Source of the DNA: Bacillus pseudomycoides
GTDB lineage: Bacteria; Bacillota; Bacilli; Bacillales; Bacillaceae_G
Assembly: GCF_002582035.1 (NCBI RefSeq)
Contig: NZ_NUQE01000022.1
Span: 40,343-104,342 of the forward strand
Length of the DNA stretch: 64,000 bases
Reading direction: 5' to 3'
Shown: positions 48,553-58,537 of the stretch, one piece after another
Layout of the letters: each line of letters starts with the position of its first letter
How positions within the stretch are numbered: position 1 is the first letter of the stretch
Notes under the pieces: model-generated
The model's database searches: none
What the model was told of the DNA's origin: nothing
Seen by the model: only the letters and a program-made list of their open reading frames with translations
Position numbers and translations under genes: made by a program

Positions 48553-49578
48553 ATGACAGTTACAATTAAAGACGTGGCAAAAAAAGCAAATGTTGCTCCT
48601 TCTACGGTTTCACGTGTAATTGCTGATAATCCAAGCATTAGTGAGAAAACAAAACGACGCGTTCGTAAAGTGATGGCTGAATTAGGATATCACCCGAATT
48701 TAAATGCGAGAAGTCTTGCAAATCAAACAACAAAAACGATTGGACTTGTTATGCCAAGCTCTGCGAGTAAAGCGTTTCAAAATCCATTTTTCCCAGAAGT
48801 TATTCGAGGAATTAGCTCATTTGCACATGGAGAAGAATATTCATTGTATATGTCAACGGGAGAAACGGAAGAAGAGATTTTTAATGGTGTTGTGAAAATG
48901 GTGCAAGGAAGACAAATTGGTGGCATTATTCTTTTATATTCCCGTATGAATGACCGTATTTTAGAATATTTACACGAGCAAAATTTCCCATTTGTTCTCA
49001 TTGGGAAACCATATGAACGAAAAGAAGAGATTACATATATCGATAATGATAACTATGCAGCCGCACGAGAAGTAACGGAATATTTAATTTCACTTGGGCA
49101 TAAACGAATTGCTTTTATCGGTGGTGACTCGGATTTACTCGTTACGAAAGATCGCCTCGCTGGAATGGCCGATGCATTAAAATTAGCTGATATTTCTTTG
49201 CCAGCTGAGTATGTTTTAAATCTTGGTTTTTTACGAGAAAGTGGTCAAAAAGCGGTAGAAGAACTTATAACACTTGATGCACAGCCAACAGCTATTATTG
49301 CAACGGATGATTTAATTGGATTAGGTGTATTAAGTGCTTTATCGGAAAAGGGAATTTCCGTGCCGAAAGATATCTCTATTGTTAGTTTTAATAATGTATT
49401 ATTATCTGAAATAGCAAATCCACCATTAACAACGGTCGATGTAAATATTTATCAGTTGGGCTACGAAGCTGCGAGATATTTAGTTGATAAAGTTGAGCAT
49501 TGTGAAACTTCACCAAAATGTATTATTATTCCGCATAAATTGGTGAAACGTCAAACATGCAATGAACTATTGAAATAG
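48553..49578 (+). CDS. LacI-family transcriptional regulator (maltose/maltodextrin type)
   Basis: A 341-residue protein with an N-terminal helix-turn-helix (TIKDVAKKANVAPSTVSRVI, residues 4-23), hinge, and periplasmic-binding-like effector domain (TIGLVMP near 60 to about 335). The ATG at 48553 follows AGAGGAGGA. Divergent from neopullulanase, it most resembles MalR-type repressors of maltodextrin genes. With the transport genes gone it may control only what remains. Confidence 0.88.
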   Translation: MTVTIKDVAKKANVAPSTVSRVIADNPSISEKTKRRVRKVMAELGYHPNLNARSLANQTTKTIGLVMPSSASKAFQNPFFPEVIRGISSFAHGEEYSLYMSTGETEEEIFNGVVKMVQGRQIGGIILLYSRMNDRILEYLHEQNFPFVLIGKPYERKEEITYIDNDNYAAAREVTEYLISLGHKRIAFIGGDSDLLVTKDRLAGMADALKLADISLPAEYVLNLGFLRESGQKAVEELITLDAQPTAIIATDDLIGLGVLSALSEKGISVPKDISIVSFNNVLLSEIANPPLTTVDVNIYQLGYEAARYLVDKVEHCETSPKCIIIPHKLVKRQTCNELLK

Positions 49579-49709
49579 AATCGAAGATAGTAATGTATAG
49601 ATAAGATTAATTGAAACAAATTGTGAAATGAAATAATTATAGATGTAGTCTTCTCGCCCAGAGCTAAGTTGTATGGTAAGCATACAATAATAGACAGGAG
49701 GTGAAGAAG

Positions 49710-49940
49710 ATGGATAAATCAATGAAGTATTTCTTTGTGGTTATTGTTGGTTGGTTATGGACACTGCTTGCTGGGGTAATGGATCAATCATTAACAACAG
49801 GTTTTCATTATTTTTCTATTTATGCATTAGATGGACTAATCAATTTCATTCAATATGTTATAACGTTAATTGGCTGGATAACAGTTGTATTATTTGGATT
49901 TTTAATCATAAGAGATGGTTGGAAAGAGAAGAAAAAATAG
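49710..49940 (+). CDS. Small membrane protein, 76 aa
   Basis: Two hydrophobic helices (about 6-25 and 40-66) and a DGWKEKKK tail. The ATG at 49710 is 8 bases after AGGAGG. No family recognised. Confidence 0.65.
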   Translation: MDKSMKYFFVVIVGWLWTLLAGVMDQSLTTGFHYFSIYALDGLINFIQYVITLIGWITVVLFGFLIIRDGWKEKKK

Positions 49941-49950
49941 TGTGGATGTA

Positions 49951-49986
49951 AAAAACTAAGAGGAGAAATCCCCTCTTAGTTTTTTT
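49951..49986. terminator. Bidirectional terminator
   Basis: AAAACTAAGAGG / CCTCTTAGTTTT with an 8-base loop, shared with convergent patA. Confidence 0.88.
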
Positions 49987-51133
49987 GTTGTATAAACGTT
50001 TCTAAACGGTCACAGCCTTCTTTCAGCATTTCCATACTATAAGCATAAGAAATACGAATGTACCCTTCACCGTACTCAGAAAATGCTGAACCTGGAACAA
50101 CTGCGAGTTTAGCTTCTTTCACAAGCTCAATTGCGAAATCAAAAGAAGAGGAGTTTAGATTACCGATATAAGGAAATAGATAAAATGCTCCTGTTGGCTT
50201 TTCAACGGATAATCCCATTTGTACAAGACGGTTGTATACATAATCACGACGTTTTTTGTATTGATGACGCATCATGCGGGGTGCGTCCTTTGCTGCTGTT
50301 AATGCTTCGATTGCTGCATATTGAGCAATTGAAGTTGCGCATGTAACGTTGTATTGATGGACTTTTAAAATTTGACTTGCTAAAAAGTTTGGTGCAAATA
50401 AAAAACCGATGCGCCATCCTGTCATAGAATGAGATTTTGATAAACCGTTAATTACAATCGTTTTATTTCGCATTTCTGGAAAATTCGCAATAGATATATG
50501 TTTATTCTCGTATACAAGTTCGCTGTAAATTTCGTCGGAAAGAACAAAAATATTTTTATCCTTTAATACTGTAACAATCTCTGCGAGTTCTTCTTCTGAT
50601 AACGTTACACCAGTTGGATTTGATGGATATGGTAATACGATGCAACGGGTTTTGTTTGTAATTGCTTTTTCGATTGCTTTTGCTGTTAAGCGGAATCCTG
50701 TGTCACGAACGTCTACAAAAACAGGTTTTGCACCACATAGACGAATAATAGGTTCATAACCTGGATAGACAGGCGCTGGTAAAATTACTTCAGTTCCTTC
50801 TTCCAAAATTGTACGAAGGGCGATATCGATTGCTTCACTTGCCCCGATCGTTACAATTGTTTCATCTTCTGGAGAATATACTAAATCATAGCGTTCTTTT
50901 AAAAAATCACAAGCAGCTTGTCGAAGCTGTAATAAACCGGCATTATGTGTATAACTTGTAAAGTTTTCTGTGATAGCACGTTTAGCAGCTTCTTTCACTA
51001 AAGAAGGCGTTGGGAAATCAGGTTGTCCAATTGTTAGTGAAATAAGATCATCATAATTTTGAATCATGTTAGAAAATTGGCGGATTCCAGAAATTTGAAT
51101 ATCCTTTACACGAGGATTAATAAATTGTTCCAT
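49976..51133 (-). CDS. patA: PatA-type aminotransferase (N-acetyl-LL-diaminopimelate aminotransferase)
   Basis: A 385-residue class I aminotransferase: SLTIGQPDFPTP near residue 32, YPSNPTG near 164-170, PLP Lys in GLSKSHSMTGWRIG near 230, and a C-terminal EGYIRISYA. The start at 51133 follows AAGGGAG. In B. subtilis PatA acts in the acetylated branch of lysine/diaminopimelate synthesis; the assignment rests on overall similarity. Confidence 0.88.
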   Translation of the reverse strand: MEQFINPRVKDIQISGIRQFSNMIQNYDDLISLTIGQPDFPTPSLVKEAAKRAITENFTSYTHNAGLLQLRQAACDFLKERYDLVYSPEDETIVTIGASEAIDIALRTILEEGTEVILPAPVYPGYEPIIRLCGAKPVFVDVRDTGFRLTAKAIEKAITNKTRCIVLPYPSNPTGVTLSEEELAEIVTVLKDKNIFVLSDEIYSELVYENKHISIANFPEMRNKTIVINGLSKSHSMTGWRIGFLFAPNFLASQILKVHQYNVTCATSIAQYAAIEALTAAKDAPRMMRHQYKKRRDYVYNRLVQMGLSVEKPTGAFYLFPYIGNLNSSSFDFAIELVKEAKLAVVPGSAFSEYGEGYIRISYAYSMEMLKEGCDRLETFIQQKN

Positions 51134-51214
51134 TTTTTCTCCCTTTCTTCCGTTGCAAAATTTCTTTCTATTGTACCACAATTTATTATACAACCACTTT
51201 GAAAAGCTACAAAT

Positions 51215-51245
51215 AAAAAAGGCCGCTAAAAAAGCGACCTTTTGT
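51215..51245 (-). terminator. Terminator of the 66-aa gene
   Basis: AAAAGG(C)CGCT / AGCG(A)CCTTTT on the minus strand, followed by a T-run. Confidence 0.75.
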
Positions 51246-51446
51246 TTAATAACCGTATTCCCAATCGATTTCGTCTTCACTCCAGAGGACGGAAGAAACT
51301 TTTCCTAGATGTATTACTGAGTTGTTTATAGAGCATGCACAATTGTTTGTACCTGTTTGCTCTTGTAATTCTTTATACACCGATTTCTCAACATTTTCTA
51401 GTACAACAAGATTTTCCTCGTTTAAGACGAGCGCAGTTCCTGTCAT
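51246..51446 (-). CDS. Hypothetical protein, 66 aa
   Basis: MTGTALVLNEENLVVLENVE, then Cys-containing NNCACSINN and an acidic end DEIDWEYGY. GGAGGAAAATAAA precedes the ATG. No family recognised. Confidence 0.6.
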   Translation of the reverse strand: MTGTALVLNEENLVVLENVEKSVYKELQEQTGTNNCACSINNSVIHLGKVSSVLWSEDEIDWEYGY

Positions 51447-51661
51447 TTTATTTTCCTCCAATCGATTTCTTAACCTGTATTTATTGTATCTTGTGCAGGG
51501 ACAATTTGATACACAGTTTACAATCATTTTGAAAAGTTGTAACATTTGTGAATTAATTTCCACAAATTGTTTACAATAATATTGAGAATAGTCTAAAAAA
51601 TAAAACAAATTTGTCAATAAAATGGTATAATCATATCAAAATGAATATAGGGGATGAGGGG

Positions 51662-52948
51662 ATGGTACTTATCCATGAATTAATGATTCAAGTCGCTATC
51701 ATCATTTTGCCGTTATTTTTGTATGAAGCAATTCGTTTAAATCGCTATCAAGGTATGCTTCAAAAGCGCAATCGCTATTTTATTGTATTATTATCAACAA
51801 TTACGCTGATCCTTTCGATGACATATCCGATTTGTGTTTGGGAAACCTGCAATTATGATTTTCACCAAATTCCGATAATTAGTGCATTTTTGTATGGCGG
51901 CTCAGTTGGTATGATTCCAGCTGCGATGGCTATTTTATATGATGGATTTCTTAATGGTTTAAACTGGGTGCGGCTACTAGAAATTATTTGTATCTCTATT
52001 ATCCCTTTTTTATTATCTAAAAAGTGGAGTGTATTTCCGAGAAATAAAAAAATTATTTTATCTTTTGTGTTGATATCTTTTTATACACTCATTTCTTTAG
52101 GGTTTGAAATAGTTAGTTTGTTGTTAGAAAATGGCTTTACGCCAAGGGTATCTTATTTGTATAGCGAATACATATTTGCCTCTTTTATTATGATTATGAC
52201 GATGACATTCCAAGTGTATTTAACAGAATATTTATATGAAAATGCAATGTTACGAACAGAAATGCAAAAGTCTGAGAAATTAAATATTGTCAGTGAGTTA
52301 GCAGCAAGCGTGGCCCATGAGGTTCGTAATCCACTTACAGTTGTGCGTGGATTTATTCAATTGTTAGAAGGTACAGAAGATGTTAAGAATAAAGAATACA
52401 TGCGTCTTGTTTTGGCCGAATTAGACCGGGCAGAACAAATTATTTCAGACTATTTAAATTTAGCACGGCCGCAAATTGATAAGAAAGAACGTATTTGTTT
52501 ATCCGCACAGCTTATTGAAATGACGACGTTAATGTCTTCTTTTGCTGCGATGCGAGGTGTATATTTACAGGTTGAAATTGCAGAGAATTTATATACGATA
52601 GGTGACAAAACAAAATTAAAACAAGCAATTATGAATGTTGTAAAAAATGGAATTGAAGCAATTCAAGAAAATAAAGGGTATTTAAAAGTGACTGCATTGC
52701 AAAAGGATGAATCTATTGTTATTCGTGTTAAAGATAGCGGTGTTGGAATGACAAAAGAGCAGCTAGCGAGACTTGGACAACCATACTATTCATTGAAAGA
52801 AAAGGGAACAGGGCTTGGATTAATGGTTACATTTAGTATCTTACAAGCTCATAATGGTACACTTGTATATAAAAGTGAAATAGGAAAAGGAACAGCAGCG
52901 ATTATTACCTTACCGGCTGTGCTGCAAAACATAGTACATAAAGAGTAA
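51662..52948 (+). CDS. Sporulation-type sensor histidine kinase (KinB-like)
   Basis: A 428-residue protein: five to six membrane helices (about 6-185, 5TM-LYT type), HisKA domain with His219 in AASVAHEVRNPL, and HATPase with N-box NVVKNGIEAI, DSGVGM and GTGLGL near 390. It resembles KinB-type kinases that feed the Spo0F-Spo0A phosphorelay, and no response regulator gene is adjacent, as expected for an orphan kinase. The start at 51662 is preferred for its upstream AGGGG; upstream starts overlap the divergent gene. Confidence 0.87.
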   Translation: MVLIHELMIQVAIIILPLFLYEAIRLNRYQGMLQKRNRYFIVLLSTITLILSMTYPICVWETCNYDFHQIPIISAFLYGGSVGMIPAAMAILYDGFLNGLNWVRLLEIICISIIPFLLSKKWSVFPRNKKIILSFVLISFYTLISLGFEIVSLLLENGFTPRVSYLYSEYIFASFIMIMTMTFQVYLTEYLYENAMLRTEMQKSEKLNIVSELAASVAHEVRNPLTVVRGFIQLLEGTEDVKNKEYMRLVLAELDRAEQIISDYLNLARPQIDKKERICLSAQLIEMTTLMSSFAAMRGVYLQVEIAENLYTIGDKTKLKQAIMNVVKNGIEAIQENKGYLKVTALQKDESIVIRVKDSGVGMTKEQLARLGQPYYSLKEKGTGLGLMVTFSILQAHNGTLVYKSEIGKGTAAIITLPAVLQNIVHKE

Positions 52949-52978
52949 AAGTTACCGAGGTACGGTAACTTTTATTTG
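52947..52978. terminator. Bidirectional terminator
   Basis: AAAAGTTACCG-AGGTA-CGGTAACTTTT. The DUF3967 gene ends in it from the other side. Confidence 0.85.
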
Positions 52979-53730
52979 TTCATTTCACCCGTTTTTTCAG
53001 ATTTAAATCGGATAAATAAATTTTTAAATGATTTAAATAAACCTTGTTCTTGCGAAGCAGCAACTAATCGTTTTGTTTCTTGAATTTCTCGGATGACTTG
53101 CATAAGCTGAGCATCACGATTGCTTTCTTTATTATAAACTTGATTCATAAGTTTGTTCATTTTTTCTTCTTGTTTGGATTCGCGTTTATACATATGATTC
53201 ATGAGTAAATCCATTTTTTCTTTTTGCAGCGCATCAGTCTCTGCTGCGTGATCTACAAGATTTTGTAACATTTCTTCTTGTTTGGATTCTTTTACATATA
53301 CTTGGTGCATTAATTCGTTTAGCTTTTCATCTTTTAATCGATTCTGCGTAATGAGGGTAGAATTTTGATGAATAATTGCTTCGTTTAATTGAGCAAGCAT
53401 ATCTAACTTGTGCATAAATTCTTCAAATTTTTGTTTTTGCTCTTTTAATTGTTGGTCTGTATTCTCTTCTATAATAGCAGGGGAAGCTGGGGGAGATTCT
53501 TCTTCTTTTAGTATAAATGCAATCGTTTCCATAATATCTTCTTCCAATACAGCGGCTCGTTCGTGAATCAGCTTTAGTAGTCGTAAATCATCCATTTTAT
53601 ACGTGCGAGATTCAGCAGTTTTATCAATAAAATAGCCATGTTGTTCTAAAAGTTGGCTATATTTACGAACCATATTTTTGGGGATTCCCGTTTTATTTGT
53701 GACATCTTTCGTTTTATATGTTCCGTTCAT
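52972..53730 (-). CDS. MerR-like HTH, coiled-coil DUF3967 protein
   Basis: A 252-residue protein: N-terminal MerR-type helix-turn-helix (YKTKDVTNKTGIPKNMVRKY), a Pro/Glu linker near 78-90, then a long coiled coil with repeated (Y/V)xKESKQEEM(L/K) blocks around 138-210, ending in the conserved DUF3967 segment QLMQVIREIQETKRLVAAS. Proteins of this design occur on B. cereus-group plasmids and chromosomes. It may bind DNA and span or segregate it, as RacA does, but RacA is distinct. Confidence 0.8.
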   Translation of the reverse strand: MNGTYKTKDVTNKTGIPKNMVRKYSQLLEQHGYFIDKTAESRTYKMDDLRLLKLIHERAAVLEEDIMETIAFILKEEESPPASPAIIEENTDQQLKEQKQKFEEFMHKLDMLAQLNEAIIHQNSTLITQNRLKDEKLNELMHQVYVKESKQEEMLQNLVDHAAETDALQKEKMDLLMNHMYKRESKQEEKMNKLMNQVYNKESNRDAQLMQVIREIQETKRLVAASQEQGLFKSFKNLFIRFKSEKTGEMNK

Positions 53731-53967
53731 GACATTTCCTCCCTAAAAAGTATCATGTATACCAATTCCATTTCTTGTTTTGGACTTCCTTTGAAAAAAA
53801 ATGTCGTAAGGTTGAAAGTTTTCTACATGTTTAGTGGAAAGTTGCACAAAATGGCATGTTATTGATGGAAAAGAAGATATGAATATAGAATAATGTCTGA
53901 AAACATAAGAATATGAAGTTTGTTATAATGAAAGGGAAAGAGGAAGAAAATGGAGGATGTAAGCTGG

Positions 53968-54402
53968 ATGAAACAAATAAAAGGCATTTTGATTACAATC
54001 ATTGCAATTCTATCTTTATTAATTGGGGTATACAAAGTTCTGATAACGCCAGCATCAGAAAACAAAAAAGAGATAGCGTACGACCAAGTTCTTGAGTTTC
54101 CGAAAGAACGATATCCGGAAACAGGAAAACATATTGCGAACGCAATACGGGAAGGGCATTCTAACATTTGTACCATTGATCGAAATGGTGCTGCAGATAG
54201 AAGGAAACAATCACTAGCTCCATATCCGCCAAAGAAAGGCTATGATCGTGATGAATGGCCGATGGCGATGTGTAAAGAAGGTGGAAAAGGAGCGCACATT
54301 GAATATATTAATCCTGCAGATAATCGAGGTGCTGGTTCATGGGTTGGGAATAAATTAGATCAATACCCAGATGGAACACGGGTGAAATTTGTTGTGAAAT
54401 AA
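53968..54402 (+). CDS. NucA/NucB-type nuclease with N-terminal anchor
   Basis: About 144 residues (150 if the ATG at 53950, with a slightly closer ribosome site, is used). A single N-terminal helix is followed by the NucA/NucB domain: [33 protein letters not shown], and the catalytic [14 protein letters not shown] near residue 95. Such nucleases are the DNA-entry NucA of competence or the sporulation nuclease NucB. Because comJ follows directly, NucA is the better match. Confidence 0.87.
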   Translation: MKQIKGILITIIAILSLLIGVYKVLITPASENKKEIAYDQVLEFPKERYPETGKHIANAIREGHSNICTIDRNGAADRRKQSLAPYPPKKGYDRDEWPMAMCKEGGKGAHIEYINPADNRGAGSWVGNKLDQYPDGTRVKFVVK

Positions 54403-54444
54403 TATATTGCTTCGCATCACTTAATAGAAAAAGGAGTGAAAAGA

Positions 54445-54831
54445 GTGGAGTTAACAATTTCTTATGCACAATTGATAGTAATGAATCAAGATAGGACATC
54501 TCCGTATGTAGATTGGACGGAGACAGATTTTGAAAGAGGCTATGCTGAGACTGAAGGAACGATTATATTTGAAGCCTTATCTGATTATACGTGTGAAGTA
54601 ATGGTATTTACCCAGAAATTTGTAGAAAAAAAAGAAGCAATACGAACAGTATCAGTTCCGTTTACAGTGTTACAAGAAGGGGTGTTTATAAGTAGTGTGC
54701 TAACAAATCGACTTCATTTTCTTGTTCCGCCAGGAGAGTATATAGTGAATATGCAAGCAATTCTCCTAGAAGAACCTTCAGCAGATGCCTTGTATAAGGT
54801 AAGATATGAATTGTTTTTTGAAGAGAATTAG
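54445..54831 (+). CDS. comJ: ComJ (Nin), inhibitor of the DNA-entry nuclease
   Basis: A 128-residue protein from GTG at 54445 (AAGGAG 8 bases upstream; the GTG at 54436 overlaps that site). Its beta-rich ComJ fold contains YVDWTETDFERGYAETEGTI near 21-40 and FLVPPGEYIV near 90. In B. subtilis ComJ (Nin) binds and inhibits NucA. The order nuclease-comJ with a 42-base gap is the canonical pair. Confidence 0.88.
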   Translation: MELTISYAQLIVMNQDRTSPYVDWTETDFERGYAETEGTIIFEALSDYTCEVMVFTQKFVEKKEAIRTVSVPFTVLQEGVFISSVLTNRLHFLVPPGEYIVNMQAILLEEPSADALYKVRYELFFEEN

Positions 54832-54940
54832 TCACCACATTAGTATAGTAGTGGCTTTTCACGAGGGAAAGTATATTGTTAATTACGAATATAGGGTAAG
54901 TCTTTCGTCGTTTTGTTAAGTAGTATAGCGTTCTTTTAGT

Positions 54941-54986
54941 AAAATTAGAAAACTACTGTCCAAGGGCAGTAGTTTTCTAATTTTAT
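54941..54986. terminator. Very long perfect-stem terminator
   Basis: 18-bp perfect arms AAAATTAGAAAACTACTG / CAGTAGTTTTCTAATTTT with an 8-base loop. The right end overlaps the TTTAT of the adjoining bcr1-like element, and metE converges on it from the right. Confidence 0.85.
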
Positions 54987-55101
54987 CTGGACAGTAAGAG
55001 TCCTATCCCAAAATTTTGAGAGATCATAGAAGGTGGATTGGTTCAACTAACCATCAGTGAGGGATGAAGAAAACCCCCACTGATGGTTAGTTTCACTTTA
55101 T
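54982..55101 (+). repeat. bcr1-like element (120 bp)
   Basis: TTTATCTGGACAGTAAGAG...TTAGTTTCACTTTAT, forward. The left stem has decayed; the right stem (AACCATCAGTG...CACTGATGGTT) is intact. The right TTTAT overlaps the metE stop codon. Confidence 0.82.
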
Positions 55102-57392
55102 TATCGCGCGCTTGTTTGCAAAAGCTGGCGAGCTTTTACAGCCGCCTTTACCATATGTTCTAATGCAGGAATAACTTCTTCTGTTTTTCTTGTTTTTAAG
55201 CCGCAATCTGGATTAATCCAGAAATATTTTGGATCGCATACCTTTAATGATTGTTCTACAATTGCATACATTTCATCTATACTTGGAACACGTGGACTAT
55301 GAATGTCATATACACCAAGTCCAATTCCTTTTTCATACGGATGTTCTTTTAATGTATTGATAAATTCTCCATGGCTTCTTGATGTTTCAATAGAGATAAC
55401 ATCTGCATCAAGCTGACGGATTGCTTCAACAATATCTTCAAAGTTACTATAACACATATGCGTATGGACTTGTGTTTCGTTTTCCACTGAAGAGGTAGAA
55501 AGGCGGAATGCTTTTACAGCCCATGTTAAATATGTGTCCCAATCTTTCTCTTTTAACGGCATTCCTTCACGCAGGGCAGGCTCATCAACTTGAATAACAC
55601 GAATACCAGATGATTCAAGTAATTTAATTTCATGGCGAAGTGCCAGTGCAATTTGGTAGGCAACTTCTTTTCTCGGAATATCATTACGAACGAAAGACCA
55701 ATTTAAAATAGTGACAGGACCAGTTAGCATACCTTTGACCACTTTATTGGTACAACTTTGTGCAAATACTGTTTCTTTTACTGTCATACCATTGATAAAT
55801 GCAACGTCGCCATAAATAACAGGAGGTTTCACGCAGCGAGAACCGTACGATTGCACCCAGCCATTTTTCGTAAAGGAGAAACCAGCAAGTTTTTCGCCGA
55901 AATATTCTACCATATCTGTTCGCTCAAATTCGCCATGAACGAGAACGTCAAGACCAATTTCTTCTTGATATTGAATCCATTTTTTTGTTTCTTCTTCAAT
56001 AAATCGTTCATACTGTTCATTTGAGATGTCACCACTACGCCATTGTTTTCTAGTTTGACGAACTTCTTGTGTTTGCGGAAAGCTACCGATTGTTGTTGTT
56101 GGAAGTAACGGTAAATTCAGTGCTTTTTGCTGTAAGTCGTAGCGATCTTTAAATGAAAGAGGACGAGAAAAGTCTTCTTCTTGTAATGCTGATCGTGTAG
56201 ATTGTACATCTTTTTGATTACGAGCCGCTGAAGTCCGAATTACTTCGTGAGCATTTCGATATGTTTGTAATTCATCAGAAATGCTTTCTATTCCATGAAC
56301 GAGAGCTTTTTGTAAAATAGTAAGCTCTTCTAATTTTTGATTTGCGAAAGCAAGCACATCGTATAATTCGTTTACAAGGTGTGTCTCAATTGTCTTGTCA
56401 ACAGGAGTATGAAGTAAACTACAAGACGGTTGTACAATCCATTCTTTTGGTTGTATAGTTTCTTGTAATGTATTGAAAAGAGAAAGAATTTCATCCAAAT
56501 TTGCTCTCCAAATGTTACGACCATCTATGCAGCCAACACCTAATACTTTATCAGATGGGAATCCATGTTGTAGTAGGGCGCGTAAATTACCTTCTTTACC
56601 GTGTACAAAATCAAGTCCAATACCAGTAACCGGGAATGAAATAATCTCTTCATAGTTTTCTTCTATACTATCAAAATACGTTTGCAGCATAATAGAGATA
56701 TTTGGAACAGCATTACGAATCGTTTCATATAATTCTTTCGCTAGACCAATTTCTTGTTTTGATAAGGATGTAAAGATTGGTTCATCAATTTGAACCCAAC
56801 GTACGCCAGCATCTTGTAGTTCTTGTAGCAATTGAATGTATGGCTGTATTAATTTGTGTAAAATGTTTGAGAAGTGTTCTTTTTTATAACCCTTTGCTAA
56901 GCTTAAAAACGTATACGGTCCTAATATAACTGGTTTACCATCAACTCCTAGTTCTTGTTTTGCTTCTTCATATAAACGAAGTGGACGATTGTCCTTAAGA
57001 GAAATATGTAAGCCTTCCTCATATTCTGGAACGATATAATGATAATTTGTATTAAACCATTTCGTCATTTCAGAAGCAACGTGATCTTTTGAACCGCGTG
57101 CCATACCAAAGTATACGTCAAGCTCTGATGTATACTTTGAAAAACGAGATGGGATAAACCCAAGCATACATGCTGTATCAAGGACATGATCATAATATGT
57201 AAAATCACCAATTGGGATGAGATCGATTCCTTTTTCTTGTTGTACTTTTACATGTTGAAGGCGAATCTCTTTCATTTGTTTCACAAATTGCTGTTCATCC
57301 ACTTTGTTTGCCCAAAAAGCTTCTAAAGATTTTTTCCATTCGCGATGTAATTCAATTCGCGGATACCCTAAGTTACTCGTTTGAATTGTCAT
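55101..57392 (-). CDS. metE: Cobalamin-independent methionine synthase
   Basis: A 763-residue two-domain protein. The N-terminal half begins [18 protein letters not shown]; the C-terminal catalytic half starts near [12 protein letters not shown] and carries the zinc ligands in [18 protein letters not shown] and NPDCGLKTR. It methylates homocysteine from methyl-tetrahydrofolate polyglutamate. The ATG at 57392 follows GGGGAGGAAA. Its leader carries a cobalamin riboswitch, so it is repressed when B12 allows the alternative MetH. Its TAA stop overlaps a repeat edge by one base. Confidence 0.96.
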   Translation of the reverse strand: MTIQTSNLGYPRIELHREWKKSLEAFWANKVDEQQFVKQMKEIRLQHVKVQQEKGIDLIPIGDFTYYDHVLDTACMLGFIPSRFSKYTSELDVYFGMARGSKDHVASEMTKWFNTNYHYIVPEYEEGLHISLKDNRPLRLYEEAKQELGVDGKPVILGPYTFLSLAKGYKKEHFSNILHKLIQPYIQLLQELQDAGVRWVQIDEPIFTSLSKQEIGLAKELYETIRNAVPNISIMLQTYFDSIEENYEEIISFPVTGIGLDFVHGKEGNLRALLQHGFPSDKVLGVGCIDGRNIWRANLDEILSLFNTLQETIQPKEWIVQPSCSLLHTPVDKTIETHLVNELYDVLAFANQKLEELTILQKALVHGIESISDELQTYRNAHEVIRTSAARNQKDVQSTRSALQEEDFSRPLSFKDRYDLQQKALNLPLLPTTTIGSFPQTQEVRQTRKQWRSGDISNEQYERFIEEETKKWIQYQEEIGLDVLVHGEFERTDMVEYFGEKLAGFSFTKNGWVQSYGSRCVKPPVIYGDVAFINGMTVKETVFAQSCTNKVVKGMLTGPVTILNWSFVRNDIPRKEVAYQIALALRHEIKLLESSGIRVIQVDEPALREGMPLKEKDWDTYLTWAVKAFRLSTSSVENETQVHTHMCYSNFEDIVEAIRQLDADVISIETSRSHGEFINTLKEHPYEKGIGLGVYDIHSPRVPSIDEMYAIVEQSLKVCDPKYFWINPDCGLKTRKTEEVIPALEHMVKAAVKARQLLQTSAR

Positions 57393-57419
57393 TTTGATTT
57401 CCTCCCCTAAATATAAGTA

Positions 57420-57445
57420 AGCATTTCCGTTTACTCGGAAATGCA
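57420..57445 (-). terminator. Hairpin between the cobalamin riboswitch and metE
   Basis: Minus strand GCATTTCCG-AGTAAA-CGGAAATGC followed by TTACTT. A possible expression-platform hairpin. Confidence 0.5.
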
Positions 57446-57529
57446 TTTAACGAAAAGTAGACATAGAAGCAGAAAATGCTCCTCTTTCGTTAAAAACACT
57501 TCCTCATCATCCGTGAGTCTATCAGTGCC

Positions 57530-57695
57530 GTTAAAATAGGCAGGTCTCCTGGCTCATGCATCAGCGATTTCTATCACCTTCCCGTTTTCACAGTGGTATA
57601 TCGAAAGAAATCTTTGCACTTACAGTGGCGGGACCGCGTTGGATTTTCACCAAACTTCCCTTTTAAACACGAAATGAATCTTTTCGTGTACCTAT
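57530..57695 (-). ncRNA. Cobalamin (AdoCbl) riboswitch of metE
   Basis: On the minus strand: AAAAGGGAAGTTTGGTGAAA, CCAACGCGGTCCCGCCACTG, GTAAGTGC and the B12 box AGCCAGGAGACCTGCC (57539-57555). These are the conserved blocks of the family. It precedes metE by about 140 bases. Confidence 0.95.
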
Positions 57696-57741
57696 CTCCT
57701 TTTGGAAAGGAATGTAACTGACGTATATGATATTGAAACAA

Positions 57742-57771
57742 ATTCTAACATAATATTTAAAATTTTGTCTA
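57742..57771 (-). promoter_or_regulatory. Promoter of the metE leader
   Basis: Minus strand TAGACA, an 18-base spacer and TAGAAT, about 50 bases before the riboswitch. Confidence 0.6.
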
Positions 57772-57827
57772 CTATTTTAAATTATGAATATTTAAAAATT
57801 TTAAAAACACCATTTAACCGTATTAAC

Positions 57828-58082
57828 ATGAAAAATTTTCTAAATGCCACCACCAATGTGATGATGGATATGTATATGGGAAAACAAAGTAGTAGGGCTG
57901 TATATGTTTATATATATCGTGAGCTTGGTGAAAGAGTAAACGGTCATAGGAGAGCAATTCGAGTTGTTCATTTGGGTGTAATGTATGGGATTGAAAAGCA
58001 ATTTCACTACGAAGTATTAGCATGTATAAGATTTGTTTTTGTAAATAAGAATGGTAGTATACAGAGAATCCGTATTGTTTAA
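57828..58082 (+). CDS. Hypothetical protein, about 84 aa
   Basis: The open frame extends further left (57702), but that part overlaps the metE promoter. From 57828 it reads MKNFLNATTNVMMDMYMGKQ then SSRAVYVYIYRELGERVNGH and ends IRFVFVNKNGSIQRIRIV. The composition looks protein-like. No convincing ribosome site; internal ATGs (e.g. 57861) are possible. No family recognised. Confidence 0.5.
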   Translation: MKNFLNATTNVMMDMYMGKQSSRAVYVYIYRELGERVNGHRRAIRVVHLGVMYGIEKQFHYEVLACIRFVFVNKNGSIQRIRIV

Positions 58083-58112
58083 TTAAATTACCTTTGATAA
58101 GGTGTTACCTCC

Positions 58113-58265
58113 TTTATTTCGCTACTTGAAGGCAGTACGGCTCCCGTCCCAAGAATTTGAGAAATCAAAGAAGACAAGTGGAAGATAACTGCTAGTATGT
58201 GTCACATTAATGAAAGCTTTCCATATGCAGAAGGGAGCATCTGACTTACGGAAGTTTCACTTTAT
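58113..58265 (+). repeat. bcr1-like element (153 bp), tandem copy 1, diverged
   Basis: TTTATTTCGCTACTTGAAGG...GGAAGTTTCACTTTAT, with many substitutions. Its right TTTAT (58261) is the left TTTAT of the next copy. Confidence 0.85.
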
Positions 58266-58416
58266 CCCGCATTAACGGGCAGTAAGACCCCCACCTCAAG
58301 ATTGAGAGAAAAATAAAGAAGATAGGTGGGGGATAACTACCCGTAAAAGTCCGATTGGTTCAACTAACCATTAGTGGGGATGAAGGAATCCCCCACTGAT
58401 GGAAGTTTCACTTTAT
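58261..58416 (+). repeat. bcr1-like element (156 bp), tandem copy 2, well preserved
   Basis: TTTATCCCGCATTAACGGGCAG...GAAGTTTCACTTTAT. Both stems are intact. It appears younger than its partner. Confidence 0.92.
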
Positions 58417-58504
58417 ATATTCGTATTGTAATGAAAAGGGGAAGAGGTTACAAAAAAGAAAAAAGGAAAAAAGCGCTTCAGAAAATCCATTTTTATGAAT
58501 ACAA

Positions 58505-58533
58505 AAAACAGTCACTCTTTGGTGACTGTTTCG
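58505..58533 (-). terminator. Terminator of the PadR gene
   Basis: AAACAGTCAC / GTGACTGTTT. On the minus strand it is followed by a T-run (TTTTTTG). Confidence 0.82.
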
Positions 58534-58537
58534 ATGT

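Noticed and set aside
52972-53730. Assignment of the coiled-coil HTH gene as racA
   Set aside because: The layout is similar, but the C-terminal DUF3967 segment and length differ from RacA.
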